Source: JAGNLV01 sp964612145
GTDB taxonomy: Bacteria > Zixibacteria > MSB-5A5 > GN15 > FEB-12
Direction: 5' to 3'
DNA length: 64,000 bases
Assembly (NCBI GenBank): GCA_964612145.1
Contig: CAZTBP010000005.1
Span: 133,418-197,417 of the forward strand
Shown: in pieces, positions 34,546 to 43,207 of the stretch
Layout: each line of letters opens with the position of its first letter
Numbering within the stretch: the stretch's first letter is position 1
Notes under the pieces: model-generated
Databases searched by the model: none
The model's input: the letters and a program-made list of their open reading frames with translations, nothing else
Told to the model about the DNA's origin: nothing
Translations under genes and position numbers: made by a program

Positions 34546-35168
34546 CGGGCCTCCTTCCCCAGCCAGGTTCGCTCAATGCCAAGTATGACCCGCAGCGATG
34601 TCGTCAGTGATCCCAGCCCGATACCGATCAATATGGCGCGGCGGGCCGACATCGACGGGTGATCCCGGACCCACTCGGCAAAGTCGTTGACAAAGGCCGG
34701 GTACCAGCCTTCGAGTGAGGATCTGCTGATGATAGTCAGCAGCGCCGCCGCCAGCAAGACCGCCGCCGGGGCCGAGCGGGCACGAAAACCGCGATACGAT
34801 GCCGACGCGACAAAGAACGCCAGCAGCGAGAACACGGTCGCCTGCATCGGCACTTGCACATTCTCAAAAACCCACATAAATGGTGATTCGGCCCCGATTC
34901 CCCAGATGACGGCGAAGACCGGCATGATGATCACGCCAATGAGCGACACCAGTCGGTATGAACGATCCTCTCCCTTTCGCACCTGCTCACCGGTGATCTT
35001 GACAAAACTGGCCACGCCAACCAGCAGCGTGAAGGCGAAAATAATCTGCCAGTAGTCGACCAGGACGGCGGCGTTCACACCGCGGGCAAACGGATGCCTG
35101 GAGAAGTATTGCGCGAACATAATGGCGCCAAAGATGAAACAGATAATTTGTGGGATCCTGCGTTTCAT
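34542..35168 (-). CDS. Uncharacterised multi-pass membrane protein, 208 aa
   Basis: About five hydrophobic segments (roughly 5-18, 33-52, 68-88, 105-122, 128-148) and a C-terminal amphipathic part with IGIGLGSLTTSLRVILGIE. No family is recognised. ATG 35168 overlaps the upstream stop (TGATG); a GTG 15 bases earlier is possible but lies inside the upstream gene. The 3' end overlaps the next gene by four bases. Second of the five coupled genes. Confidence 0.75.
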   Translation of the reverse strand: MKRRIPQIICFIFGAIMFAQYFSRHPFARGVNAAVLVDYWQIIFAFTLLVGVASFVKITGEQVRKGEDRSYRLVSLIGVIIMPVFAVIWGIGAESPFMWVFENVQVPMQATVFSLLAFFVASASYRGFRARSAPAAVLLAAALLTIISRSSLEGWYPAFVNDFAEWVRDHPSMSARRAILIGIGLGSLTTSLRVILGIERTWLGKEAR

Positions 35169-35977
35169 CAGAACTGCCACCACGTACTTATTGGATCAAC
35201 TGTTGCCCAGATCAATGCGAAAACTAACAGAACAGCAATTATCACCTTGAGAATGTCCTGTGCTCGTACCGACGCCAGGATCGAAGGATCTTCCGAGAGG
35301 TAACCCGAGGCCGCAAAAAGCTCCTCGCCGATCAACACGTAGTCACAGGCGACGATGAAAAAGGCGAGCTGGATAGTGGAATCGGTACCGGCGATCTGAA
35401 TGGACTTATTGATATTGCCGGTCTCAGCCAGAATAAGTGACTCTGCCTCGAAGGTCCCCAGCAGGAACATCGAGGCCGGCTTCAGGCGACTGATCAGTCC
35501 CTCAACAGCCGCGGCGTAGCCGAACTGCGATGAGCTGACGTAAAACGCGTCGTCCTCCCGAAACCGATCGGGGAAACCGACCTGGGCGTACGCTTCACGC
35601 ATGACCTCCTGTGCCACTGCCATGATAACGGGATCATGAGTCGGATAAATCAGCCGGCAATCGTACTGGGCGGCTTTCTGGGCCACGTGCGACAGGATGT
35701 TCATCGATGCGATAGTCGTGGGGCGCTGAATGTCGCCACCCCAGCCGGGTGTGTAAAGGATTGGGCGGGCCATCTCGGTCGCCCGGCCGACCGCTTCCTC
35801 GACTGCTTTGAGTCCGGCGATCTCACGGACGCGATAGCGGTCGCGGCTTTTTTTGTGATAGGTCGTATAGAGAACAATGATAATTGAGATCACGGCGGCA
35901 ACAAGCGTGACCGTGCGCTCGGTATCGAACCATGCCGGATCGACCGCCTGGGCCAGTATGAGAGTGAGTGGTATCAC
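35168..35977 (-). CDS. DUF6754-like membrane protein, 269 aa
   Basis: An N-terminal helix (about 24-38) and a C-terminal helix (about 244-262) flank a soluble domain. Notable segments are GRATEMARPILYTPGWGG (about 84-101), FLLGTFEAESLILAETG (about 176-192), IQIAGTDSTIQLAFF and CDYVLIGEELFAASGYLS (about 216-233). To my recollection this set fits the family named DUF6754, whose function is unknown; a profile search would settle it. First gene of the five-gene operon and the most conserved-looking member, so it is the best handle for finding homologous clusters. Confidence 0.75.
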   Translation of the reverse strand: MIPLTLILAQAVDPAWFDTERTVTLVAAVISIIIVLYTTYHKKSRDRYRVREIAGLKAVEEAVGRATEMARPILYTPGWGGDIQRPTTIASMNILSHVAQKAAQYDCRLIYPTHDPVIMAVAQEVMREAYAQVGFPDRFREDDAFYVSSSQFGYAAAVEGLISRLKPASMFLLGTFEAESLILAETGNINKSIQIAGTDSTIQLAFFIVACDYVLIGEELFAASGYLSEDPSILASVRAQDILKVIIAVLLVFALIWATVDPISTWWQF

Positions 35978-36032
35978 AACGCTTGCAACAAAGGCGGGGC
36001 CGTTGTTTCGATCAACAAAAAGATTTTTAGAG

Positions 36033-36062
36033 TTGACCTGTAGCCCCTGTGCACCTTTTACT
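36033..36062 (+). promoter_or_regulatory. Putative promoter of the sugar ABC importer operon
   Basis: TTGACC at 36033-36038 and TTTACT at 36057-36062 are separated by 18 bases, 46 bp before the binding-protein start, in the divergent gap with the membrane operon. Confidence 0.4.
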
Positions 36063-36108
36063 TAACTAAAATTCAGTAAACCCTTCCGACAATTGGGATA
36101 CAACAGAT

Positions 36109-37323
36109 ATGCGATTGACGACTATTACACTGGCGGCCCTTCTCCTTTTCGCGGGCGGTGCAAACGCCCAGACAACCATCGAATGGTGGCAGTTCTGGAC
36201 CGATCCGGCCGTCAAACCGGTTATCGAACAGATGGTCGAGGCTTTCGAGAAAGCCAACCCCGATATTAACGTGGAAGTCACCGATCTCACCTGGGCCAAT
36301 GGACACGAAAAGATCGTACTGGCGTTTTCCTCGGGCCGCGCCCCGGATGTTGTCGAGCTTGGTTCGGATTGGATCGCCCAGTTCGCGGACAACGGTCAAC
36401 TGGCTGACATGTCCGCAATGATCGCCGCCGACAGCGCGGACTATCACGGCTGGAGCCTTTCCACATACAACAACAACGTCTACGCCCATCCGTGGATCTT
36501 GGGGACTCGTGTCGTATTCGGTAACCGGGACTTGCTCAACCGGGCGGGCTACGAAGATGATTTCTTTCCCCTGGCCTGGCCCCAGTTTACGCAAGCGGCC
36601 AAGGATGTTCATGCGCTGAGCAGCGATATCTACGGCTGGGGATCCAACACGGCCGAGAAGCATCGGCTGTACAAGAAGTACCTGCCGTTCTTCTGGTCGG
36701 CTGGAGCGCAGATTTTCAGCGATGAGGGGGAAATGTGCGTGATTGCGTCGGATCCAGCCATCAAGGCGCTCCAGACATACAAGGAACTGCATGATTCCTG
36801 TGGCTATGTTGACACGCAGCGCGGCATCGAGGACGCCTTTCTCGAAGGTAAGATTGGATTCATCCTGTCCGGTGACTGGCTCCTCAAACGAATCGAACTG
36901 GAGAATCGCGATATCAACCTCATGTCCACGCTTGTCCCGGGGCCGAAGTTCCCCGGCAAGTCGTTTCTGGGCGGAGAGTTTCTATCGATCAGCCAGCAGT
37001 CAGACAACAAAGAAGCCGCGATGAAACTTATCAGGTTTATAACCGCGCCGGAAAACCAGGTGTTGTTCTGTAAGGCCAATCGGTCGGCCAATCCATCGAG
37101 TCGCCAGGCGCAGGAAGATCCGTATTTCTCGTCCAGCATGCACCTTCAGACTTTTGTCACTGCCCTTCAGACGGCTAAACATCCGCCGGTCGATCCGGAC
37201 TGGGTCTACATCGAGGACATTATTGAGAGCGCGGTGGAAGACGCCTTGTTCGGACAGGGACTGCCAGGCGAAGCGCTGCTTGACGCCCGCTACCAGATTG
37301 AGGAAGTGAAAGGGATGGAATGA
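36109..37323 (+). CDS. Sugar ABC transporter substrate-binding protein (family 1)
   Basis: The 404 residues start with a signal peptide (LTTITLAALLLFAGGANA). A family 1 extracellular binding protein of the MalE/UgpB type follows: TTIEWWQFWTDPAVKPVIEQM, FSSGRAPDVVELGSDW (about 78-93), and GKIGFILSGDWLL (about 250-262). It captures a sugar or glycoside in the periplasm. It is coupled by ATGA overlap to the first permease. No lipobox is present, so it is soluble. The substrate is not predictable. Confidence 0.92.
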   Translation: MRLTTITLAALLLFAGGANAQTTIEWWQFWTDPAVKPVIEQMVEAFEKANPDINVEVTDLTWANGHEKIVLAFSSGRAPDVVELGSDWIAQFADNGQLADMSAMIAADSADYHGWSLSTYNNNVYAHPWILGTRVVFGNRDLLNRAGYEDDFFPLAWPQFTQAAKDVHALSSDIYGWGSNTAEKHRLYKKYLPFFWSAGAQIFSDEGEMCVIASDPAIKALQTYKELHDSCGYVDTQRGIEDAFLEGKIGFILSGDWLLKRIELENRDINLMSTLVPGPKFPGKSFLGGEFLSISQQSDNKEAAMKLIRFITAPENQVLFCKANRSANPSSRQAQEDPYFSSSMHLQTFVTALQTAKHPPVDPDWVYIEDIIESAVEDALFGQGLPGEALLDARYQIEEVKGME

Positions 37324-38189
37324 AACGGTCGCGTGTGACGGCGCTGCTGCTGCTGTCGCCGTGGATTCTGACATTCCTCATTTTCTGGCTCTTCCCCCTC
37401 GTATACTCGCTGGTGATGGGGTTCACCGACTACCGGCTGATCGCCCAGGGCTGGGACTGGGTCGGATTGGAGAACTACAGGCTCCTTCTTGCTGACAAGG
37501 ACTTTATCGCCGCAGTCGAGAATACCCTGATTTTTGTCGTCGGGACTGTGCCGGTCACGACTGTAATCGCGCTCTTTTTGGCGATTCTGGTCAACCGCCA
37601 GTTTAAGTTTCGTGGTTTGTTCCGCGCCGGCTATTTTATGCCGTCGATCACGGCTCTGGTCGTCATCGCACTCATTTTCAGCAATCTCTACCAGCGCGGC
37701 GGCTATATCGCCCTGCTGGCCGAGCTGGTCGGTTTCACACCGCCGGAACACGGCTTCCTCTACAATGACAGCACCGCGTTGTACTCGATTATGGCCATGG
37801 ATGTGTGGATGGCTATCGGCTACTACATGCTGATATTCCTGGCCGGTCTGAAATCTATTCCCGACGAACTCTATGAGGCGGCGCGAATCCAGGGCGCCGG
37901 CATGTTTCGGCAGTTCTATTCGATTACGCTGCCCCTGCTGCGGCCGGTCGCGCTCTTCATAGTTGTTATCAACTCAATAAAGTCGTTCCAGGTCTTTGTC
38001 GAGATTTTCGTGATGACCAAGGGCAAGTTTGATACCGCCTCCATGGTTTATTTCGTTTACGAAAAGGGCCTGACGACCGGATTTGAGTTTGGCTATGCCT
38101 CCGCGGCAGCATATGTCCTCTTCCTGATCATCGCCGTCTTTTCACTGCTCCAGTTTGTCCTGCTGCGACGGAGGCAGATGGTATGGTGA
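37320..38189 (+). CDS. Sugar ABC transporter permease (MalF/UgpA type)
   Basis: The 289 residues have six transmembrane segments and the EAA loop ELYEAARIQGAGMFRQF (about 182-198), which docks on the ATPase. It forms the channel with the next permease. The start overlaps the binding-protein stop by four bases, and the end overlaps the next gene by seven. No ATPase gene is present in the operon, so a shared MsmK/UgpC-like ATPase elsewhere is expected. Confidence 0.92.
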   Translation: MKRSRVTALLLLSPWILTFLIFWLFPLVYSLVMGFTDYRLIAQGWDWVGLENYRLLLADKDFIAAVENTLIFVVGTVPVTTVIALFLAILVNRQFKFRGLFRAGYFMPSITALVVIALIFSNLYQRGGYIALLAELVGFTPPEHGFLYNDSTALYSIMAMDVWMAIGYYMLIFLAGLKSIPDELYEAARIQGAGMFRQFYSITLPLLRPVALFIVVINSIKSFQVFVEIFVMTKGKFDTASMVYFVYEKGLTTGFEFGYASAAAYVLFLIIAVFSLLQFVLLRRRQMVW

Positions 38190-39004
38190 GAAACCCCGCG
38201 ACAGCGACCCTTCGATATCTGATCCTGACGACCGTTCTGGTAATCATGTTGTTTCCACTGATTTGGATGTTTCGTGTGGCCGTGATGACGCCCGGCGAGT
38301 CGGTTGCGCTGTCAAATTTGCTGGCTACCGATTTTACGCTGAATAACTTTTACGATCTGTTTACCACCGGCGGTATTGGGCGCTACCTGTTCAATTCCGC
38401 CTCGGTTGCATTGATTGTCACGCTTGGCAATATCTTGTTCGGCTTCATGGTGGCGTACGTACTCGCACGCAGCCGGAGCCTGGCAACGAAGATATTGTTT
38501 TCGACGGTTGTCTTGGTACTGATGATTCCGATGCATATTCTTATTGTACCACTTTATGTATTGACGCTAAAGACCGGCATCTATGACACTTACTGGGCGC
38601 TTATCCTCCCGTGGCTGGTCTACCCGATCGGGATATTTCTGGTCAAACAGTATATTGAGTCCATCCCGCCGTCGATGGAGGAAGCGGCGCGTATCGACGG
38701 CGCGGGTGAGATGCGAGTCCTGTTTCGCGTTGTGATGCCGCTATGCAAGCCGGCGCTGGCCGTGCTTGCGATTCAGGTCTTTTTCACAAATTGGAACTCA
38801 TTCCTGTTTCCGTACATTCTAACAAGCAGTAACAAGCTGCGAACACTACCGGTGGGACTGGCTCATTATCAGGGTCAACAGGCGATTGACTGGCAGCACC
38901 TGATGGCCGGATCGGCGGTAGCAGTCATACCCATCCTGATTCTATTCATCTTTTTGCAGCGTCAGATTGTATCAGGTATAACTGCAGGCGGGATAAAGCA
39001 GTAG
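38183..39004 (+). CDS. Sugar ABC transporter permease (MalG/UgpE type)
   Basis: The 273 residues have six transmembrane segments and the EAA loop SMEEAARIDGAGEMRVLF (about 168-185). The FPLIWMFRVAVMTPGE start and the NWNSFLFPYILTS segment are typical of MalG-like subunits. It is the last gene of the importer operon and is followed by the promoter region of the OmpA lipoprotein. Confidence 0.92.
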   Translation: MVRNPATATLRYLILTTVLVIMLFPLIWMFRVAVMTPGESVALSNLLATDFTLNNFYDLFTTGGIGRYLFNSASVALIVTLGNILFGFMVAYVLARSRSLATKILFSTVVLVLMIPMHILIVPLYVLTLKTGIYDTYWALILPWLVYPIGIFLVKQYIESIPPSMEEAARIDGAGEMRVLFRVVMPLCKPALAVLAIQVFFTNWNSFLFPYILTSSNKLRTLPVGLAHYQGQQAIDWQHLMAGSAVAVIPILILFIFLQRQIVSGITAGGIKQ

Positions 39005-39038
39005 AAGCTTGACACAGACGTCCGTACCTATTTTCTTC

Positions 39039-39067
39039 TTGCACCATGTGTGTGAGTTTGTGATAAT
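39039..39067 (+). promoter_or_regulatory. Promoter of the OmpA-family lipoprotein gene
   Basis: TTGCAC at 39039-39044 and GATAAT at 39062-39067 have a 17-base spacer. A second -35 consensus, TTGACA, lies at 39009-39014 with a weaker -10. The 5' leader is about 60 bases. Confidence 0.55.
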
Positions 39068-39082
39068 ATGGACAATATGCTA

Positions 39083-39106
39083 TAGACAGTAGACGTTTAC
39101 TATCTA
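39083..39106. promoter_or_regulatory. Inverted repeat just downstream of the OmpA promoter
   Basis: TAGACAGTA (39083-39091) and TACTATCTA (39098-39106) pair at eight of nine positions around a six-base centre. It lies immediately past the predicted transcription start, as an operator or 5' leader hairpin would. Confidence 0.3.
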
Positions 39107-39135
39107 ACGTTAACATTTGTGAAAGGATCTCTCGT

Positions 39136-39732
39136 ATGAAAACTCTGATGGTAACGGTTCTTGGACTGGGGTTACTACTTGCCGCCGGTTGTGGGGTGAA
39201 CAAGGACTATGTTCAGGAGCAGGTGTCCGAATCCGAAGCCCGCATGACAGAGCAAATGGGCCAGTTGGAATCTGACGTAAATGCCAATGAAGAGCAGATT
39301 GCCCAGTTGCAGTCGCTGAGCCAGGAACTCTCGAAGAAGACCGATATGGCCATCAACCAGGCCAAAGGTTTCGAAAACTACCAGATAATCTGGGAAGGCA
39401 CGATCAACTTCGCTTTCGACCAGTTTGAAATCACGGCTACAGCTGAAGAGATTCTTCTCGAAGCCTGCGAAAAGATGGAGCAGACCCCCAGCTCTGTTGT
39501 TGAAATCGCCGGTCACACTGACCGCACCGGCTCTGCCCGCTACAATGTTCTGCTGGGCGAAATGCGCGCCAACGCGGCCAAGCGTTTTCTTTCCGATCGT
39601 TGCGGTATGTCACTGTACCGTCTGTTCATCGTTTCGCACGGCGAAAATAAGCCGGCAGCGATGTCCGATGAGCGCGAAGCGGCTTCCAAAAACCGCCGCG
39701 TCAGCCTCACTATCTGGGGACCGACGATGTAA
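39136..39732 (+). CDS. OmpA-family lipoprotein (Pal-like)
   Basis: The 198 residues have a lipoprotein signal peptide with the lipobox LLAAGC (Cys about 19). A coiled-coil helix of about 60 residues follows (SESEARMTEQMGQLESDV...). The OmpA/MotB peptidoglycan-binding domain (about 90-195) shows INFAFDQFEIT, EIAGHTDRTGSARYN and the ASKNRRVSLTI end. It ties the outer membrane to peptidoglycan. The coiled coil resembles Lpp/Braun-type spacers. AAGGA precedes the ATG. It is a single-gene transcript closed by a strong terminator. Confidence 0.92.
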   Translation: MKTLMVTVLGLGLLLAAGCGVNKDYVQEQVSESEARMTEQMGQLESDVNANEEQIAQLQSLSQELSKKTDMAINQAKGFENYQIIWEGTINFAFDQFEITATAEEILLEACEKMEQTPSSVVEIAGHTDRTGSARYNVLLGEMRANAAKRFLSDRCGMSLYRLFIVSHGENKPAAMSDEREAASKNRRVSLTIWGPTM

Positions 39733-39755
39733 CTCGGCTGTTTCCGAAAAATCTA

Positions 39756-39786
39756 AAGGCGGGACGCTATGTCCCGCCTTTTTTTT
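39756..39786. terminator. Rho-independent terminator, probably bidirectional
   Basis: AAGGCGGGAC (39756-39765) pairs perfectly with GTCCCGCCTT (39771-39780) around GCTAT, followed by a run of Ts to 39786. It ends the OmpA-lipoprotein transcript. Reading the other way, the A-rich flank gives a T-rich tail, so it can also end the minus-strand Ig-protein transcript. Confidence 0.9.
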
Positions 39787-39804
39787 CGTAATCTTACCGG
39801 GGAT

Positions 39805-41478
39805 TCAGCGAATGATGAATTCGACGCCTGCGGTTTCAAATCGGGCCCGAACCTTGATCGTATCCGGGTGCGTCGCCTGTGTCTCGCTGAAAGTGAATGG
39901 ATAAATCGTCCCCGGCGACAGCTCTCCGTCGCCGTCGCTGTCAACAAACCCGCTGAGGAGATAATCGCCGGCGGGCACGGCGAGTACAAAGCTGCGAGCG
40001 CCGACCTCCTGGACGTACTGCAGCCCCGTCGCTGTCTCACGGAAGGTGACAATGACCGGGTCGGTCGCTTTGCCCTCTATTTCCACGTTCACCTCGCCCG
40101 AGATAGACCCAAGGGAGTCGTCATCGAGCACGCTGAACTCGTAACTCCGAAGCGAATCGCCGAGTACGTTGCCGCCTCGGTCGACGATTTCAAATTCCGT
40201 GATAGTGAATCGATAATTGCGACCCGCGTCAATATCGTCCGAAGAGTTATCCAAATGGAACGCGTCTTGCCACTTCCAACTGAGCGACAACTGTTCATCG
40301 GTATCGTTGTCCCATAACGTAATGGTCTCGTCAGAGAAATTCGTCGTCTCGATCGGCTCGCTGAAGACGGCGGACGGATCCAGATCCTGAAAAAAATACT
40401 GCTGCGGCCGGGGACTAAACTGCTCGATCGTGGGCGGCGATTTGTCTTCGGCGGTTGGCACCTGCAACTCACTGTAGGTGAGTGGCGGCAGGTCGGCCTC
40501 GTATGTCAGTGTCAGATTATAGGTACCGGTATCAAGCGGTCCGAACCAGCCGGTGATGGTCGATGACTCTTCGATATGCGTTTCTTTCACAGCGAGCGCA
40601 GGAAGATATCTGGTGGAATCATCGGCGGGCGTGAGAACCAGGTTGCTCGGGCTGACCGCAAGCAACGCCACTGGCACCGATCTCGACAGACGCAGATGCA
40701 CAAGACTGTTACCCGTGTATTGCGCACTTAAAATGGACGGCTGGGACGTGTCTATCGAGGTGAGTGTCATACGGAGATCCCGCAATCCCGCCTCTCCCCC
40801 GACTACAACAGGTCGGTCCGGTACGGCAAACGGTTCCTCCAGGGGATCAAACCGCTCGTCGCGGTCCCGATCGGAGAAAACAATTAGCCGGTATTCTTCG
40901 TCCGGGAGATATTCCAGCGTGAATTTCCCCTTTGTGTTTGTTTCGGCAAGATAGGTCGGGTAGAGGGAAGCGTAGTCGGTCGTATCTGAAACCTCTTTCA
41001 TATCGTACAAGGCGGCAATGAGGCCCGATTGCGGCTGGCCGCCTTTCAGTACGGTTCCGCCGATTTTACCGGAGGCGATGCTCGGTCCAGTTGAAAAAGC
41101 TATGGTCGCGGCACTATCGAAGCGATTGCCGCGAAGATCGGTTATCGAGCCCGAGGCAGAGACAATATAAGTTCGGTTATCCTCGAATGAATCGGCAAAG
41201 ACAATCTCGACGCGGTCGCCTTTCCACTTAATTTCAGGCTGCTCAATCTGGCGTGGGGATATAAAAAAAGCCCGACCGGTCCGCGGTTTAATCACCCGTT
41301 CGCTGAATTGCAGTTCAACCCGGTCCGAGCGTGCGATGTCGGTCGCACCGTTGGGAGGATTGGAGTAGAGTATTGCAGGGGGGGATTTGTCAATCTCGCC
41401 GCCCGGCGGCGGCGCAACTTCGGCACAGCCAAAGACCAGTGCCGCAACGCAGCCGAGCAGGACGAGCCGTCGGATCAT
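39805..41478 (-). CDS. Ig-like domain lipoprotein (SbsA/Ig_5-like)
   Basis: From ATG 41478 the protein has 557 residues with a lipobox LVFGC (Cys about 17). An Ig_5-type domain follows: SPPAILYSNPPNGATDIARS, then VELQFSERV and FSTGPSI. Carboxypeptidase-regulatory-like or transthyretin-like segments follow, such as TNTKGKFTLEYLPDEEYRLIVFSD, which recurs near the C-terminus as VPAGDYLLSGFVDSDGDGEL. It is probably an outer-membrane surface or periplasmic lipoprotein. ATG 41478 overlaps the TPR gene stop (ATGA); a start at 41541 would lie inside the TPR gene. Confidence 0.85.
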   Translation of the reverse strand: MIRRLVLLGCVAALVFGCAEVAPPPGGEIDKSPPAILYSNPPNGATDIARSDRVELQFSERVIKPRTGRAFFISPRQIEQPEIKWKGDRVEIVFADSFEDNRTYIVSASGSITDLRGNRFDSAATIAFSTGPSIASGKIGGTVLKGGQPQSGLIAALYDMKEVSDTTDYASLYPTYLAETNTKGKFTLEYLPDEEYRLIVFSDRDRDERFDPLEEPFAVPDRPVVVGGEAGLRDLRMTLTSIDTSQPSILSAQYTGNSLVHLRLSRSVPVALLAVSPSNLVLTPADDSTRYLPALAVKETHIEESSTITGWFGPLDTGTYNLTLTYEADLPPLTYSELQVPTAEDKSPPTIEQFSPRPQQYFFQDLDPSAVFSEPIETTNFSDETITLWDNDTDEQLSLSWKWQDAFHLDNSSDDIDAGRNYRFTITEFEIVDRGGNVLGDSLRSYEFSVLDDDSLGSISGEVNVEIEGKATDPVIVTFRETATGLQYVQEVGARSFVLAVPAGDYLLSGFVDSDGDGELSPGTIYPFTFSETQATHPDTIKVRARFETAGVEFIIR

Positions 41479-43121
41479 TGCTGAAGTTTCTGTTGGATCG
41501 ATTCGTTGTCCGGATCCTCGTCGAGTGCTTTCTGCCACCAACTCCGCGCTTCCTCCATCTTGCCTAACGCTTTGTACGTGTCTCCAAGATGATCAAACAT
41601 TACCGGGTCGGTGTCAAGTTCAACTGCACGTTCGAGGTGCTTCCGGGCTTCCTCATATTCGCCCTGCCGGAACAGGACCCAGCCGTAGCTGTCAAGGTAG
41701 GCTGCGTTGTCGGGATTGATAGCCAGGGCACGTTCGATGAGTTCACGAGCGTAGGGCAGCCGCTGGTTGGCATCGGCCAGCATGTAGCCCAGGTAATTCA
41801 GTGCGGCGTCAAAATCCGGAGTCACCTCCAGCAGCTTCTCAAATGTTTCGACTGCTTCCTCGAACTGGTCATTCTGCTCCATGGCGGCGGCCATTGCAAA
41901 CATGAGCCGAGCCCGACCATCGGTATCCGGCACGCTCTTCAGACCCCGGCGATACACTTGAATTTCACTGTTGCGCTTGCCGGCCAGTTGATAGGCAAAT
42001 CCGAGATCGATCCAGTTTTCCCACGACGAGTCGGTTATCTGGACGACTCGCTGGAATTGCTCTACGGCCCGTTCCGGATTGTCATTATTTAGCGCGATGC
42101 GGCCGAGGTACTGGTGATTCACCGGGTTGTTTTCACCGGAGGCTACCAGCGACGAAAAGACCGAATCGGCGCGATCAAGGGAATCGAGATAGAAATACAG
42201 CATACCCAACCGTCGCGACGAGTAGCGATCCAGCGGAGCCAGTTCCGACTCGATCAAGGCATGCCGGGCCGCTTGCTCAAGTGAATCCATCTTGACATAG
42301 AGTCCGGCCAGATTGCGATGAAGGACGATGTTTTCCGGGTCAATTGCTACTGCTCGTTTGTAGACGGCCAGGGCTGAGTCAAAGTCCTCACGCGCCTCGC
42401 TTATCTCCCCCAGTCCGACCAGGGACATGATATTGGCGACATCCGTCTGTAGCTCGGCAGACTTTGCGAATGCTTCTTCAGCACCATCCAGTTCGCCCCG
42501 ACGAAGCTGAAGTCGCCCTATTTCGTAGAACAAACGGGGGTTGTCGGGGTTGAGGCGGGCCATGTGTTGGAAAGCCCACAGGGTTGAATCCAGCTTGCCC
42601 TCCTGTCCATACGCAGTTGCCAGAAATGAATATACTTCGGTGCGGGTGGAATCCTGTTTTGCGACCTGCAGGTATGCATGTTGCGCTGAGTCGTCGTCGC
42701 CGGTCGCCCGGTAGATGTCCCCGCGCAGAGCCCAGACGTCGGCATCCTCGGGATCAATTGGCCGCAGTATCTGCAAGGCGTCGTCATACCGCTGCATACG
42801 GTAGAGATTCATCGCCAGGGAGAAGCGAATCTCGTAGGAGTCGTTGTAGAACTTCAGGGCCCGGCGATAATTTTCTGTTGCCTGATAAGGGTTTCCGAGG
42901 GCCTCATAAATGGTGCCGTTGACGTAGTAGTCGTAGGCCACCGGATTGATCTTGTCCTCCTCGCCGGCCAGTTTAACCTTCTCTATTTTGGGCGGCGGTG
43001 CCACATCATCCGGCACATCGGTCGGTGGATCAGGCGCAACCCGCTCGTTGACCGACTGCGAGGCGCAGCCGAGTCCGAGCATGGCGCCGGCTATGACTAT
43101 GGAGACAAACAGTTTCATCAT
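41475..43121 (-). CDS. TPR-repeat lipoprotein
   Basis: The 548 residues start with a lipobox LGLGC (Cys about 19). A Pro/Asp-rich linker follows, then about 13 tetratricopeptide repeats covering roughly 60-545, each with the W-LG-Y-A-F-A-P spacing; clear examples are near 405-440 and 480-515. TPR lipoproteins serve as scaffolds for envelope assembly or secretion. Upstream is tyrS (86 bp gap); downstream is the coupled Ig lipoprotein, so the two lipoproteins probably act together. Confidence 0.9.
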   Translation of the reverse strand: MMKLFVSIVIAGAMLGLGCASQSVNERVAPDPPTDVPDDVAPPPKIEKVKLAGEEDKINPVAYDYYVNGTIYEALGNPYQATENYRRALKFYNDSYEIRFSLAMNLYRMQRYDDALQILRPIDPEDADVWALRGDIYRATGDDDSAQHAYLQVAKQDSTRTEVYSFLATAYGQEGKLDSTLWAFQHMARLNPDNPRLFYEIGRLQLRRGELDGAEEAFAKSAELQTDVANIMSLVGLGEISEAREDFDSALAVYKRAVAIDPENIVLHRNLAGLYVKMDSLEQAARHALIESELAPLDRYSSRRLGMLYFYLDSLDRADSVFSSLVASGENNPVNHQYLGRIALNNDNPERAVEQFQRVVQITDSSWENWIDLGFAYQLAGKRNSEIQVYRRGLKSVPDTDGRARLMFAMAAAMEQNDQFEEAVETFEKLLEVTPDFDAALNYLGYMLADANQRLPYARELIERALAINPDNAAYLDSYGWVLFRQGEYEEARKHLERAVELDTDPVMFDHLGDTYKALGKMEEARSWWQKALDEDPDNESIQQKLQQ

Positions 43122-43207
43122 CTTATTCGGACACTTACAATTACAGCCCGTCCGGGCGGGCCGTCCCTTCCTTATCTACAATGCTTTGAACGGAAAGTGC
43201 CCGGTCT

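Noticed and set aside
43140..43200. GC-rich inverted repeat between tyrS and the TPR gene as a terminator
   Set aside because: The GCCCG/CGGGC arms are only about five base pairs with no U-run, too weak to call.
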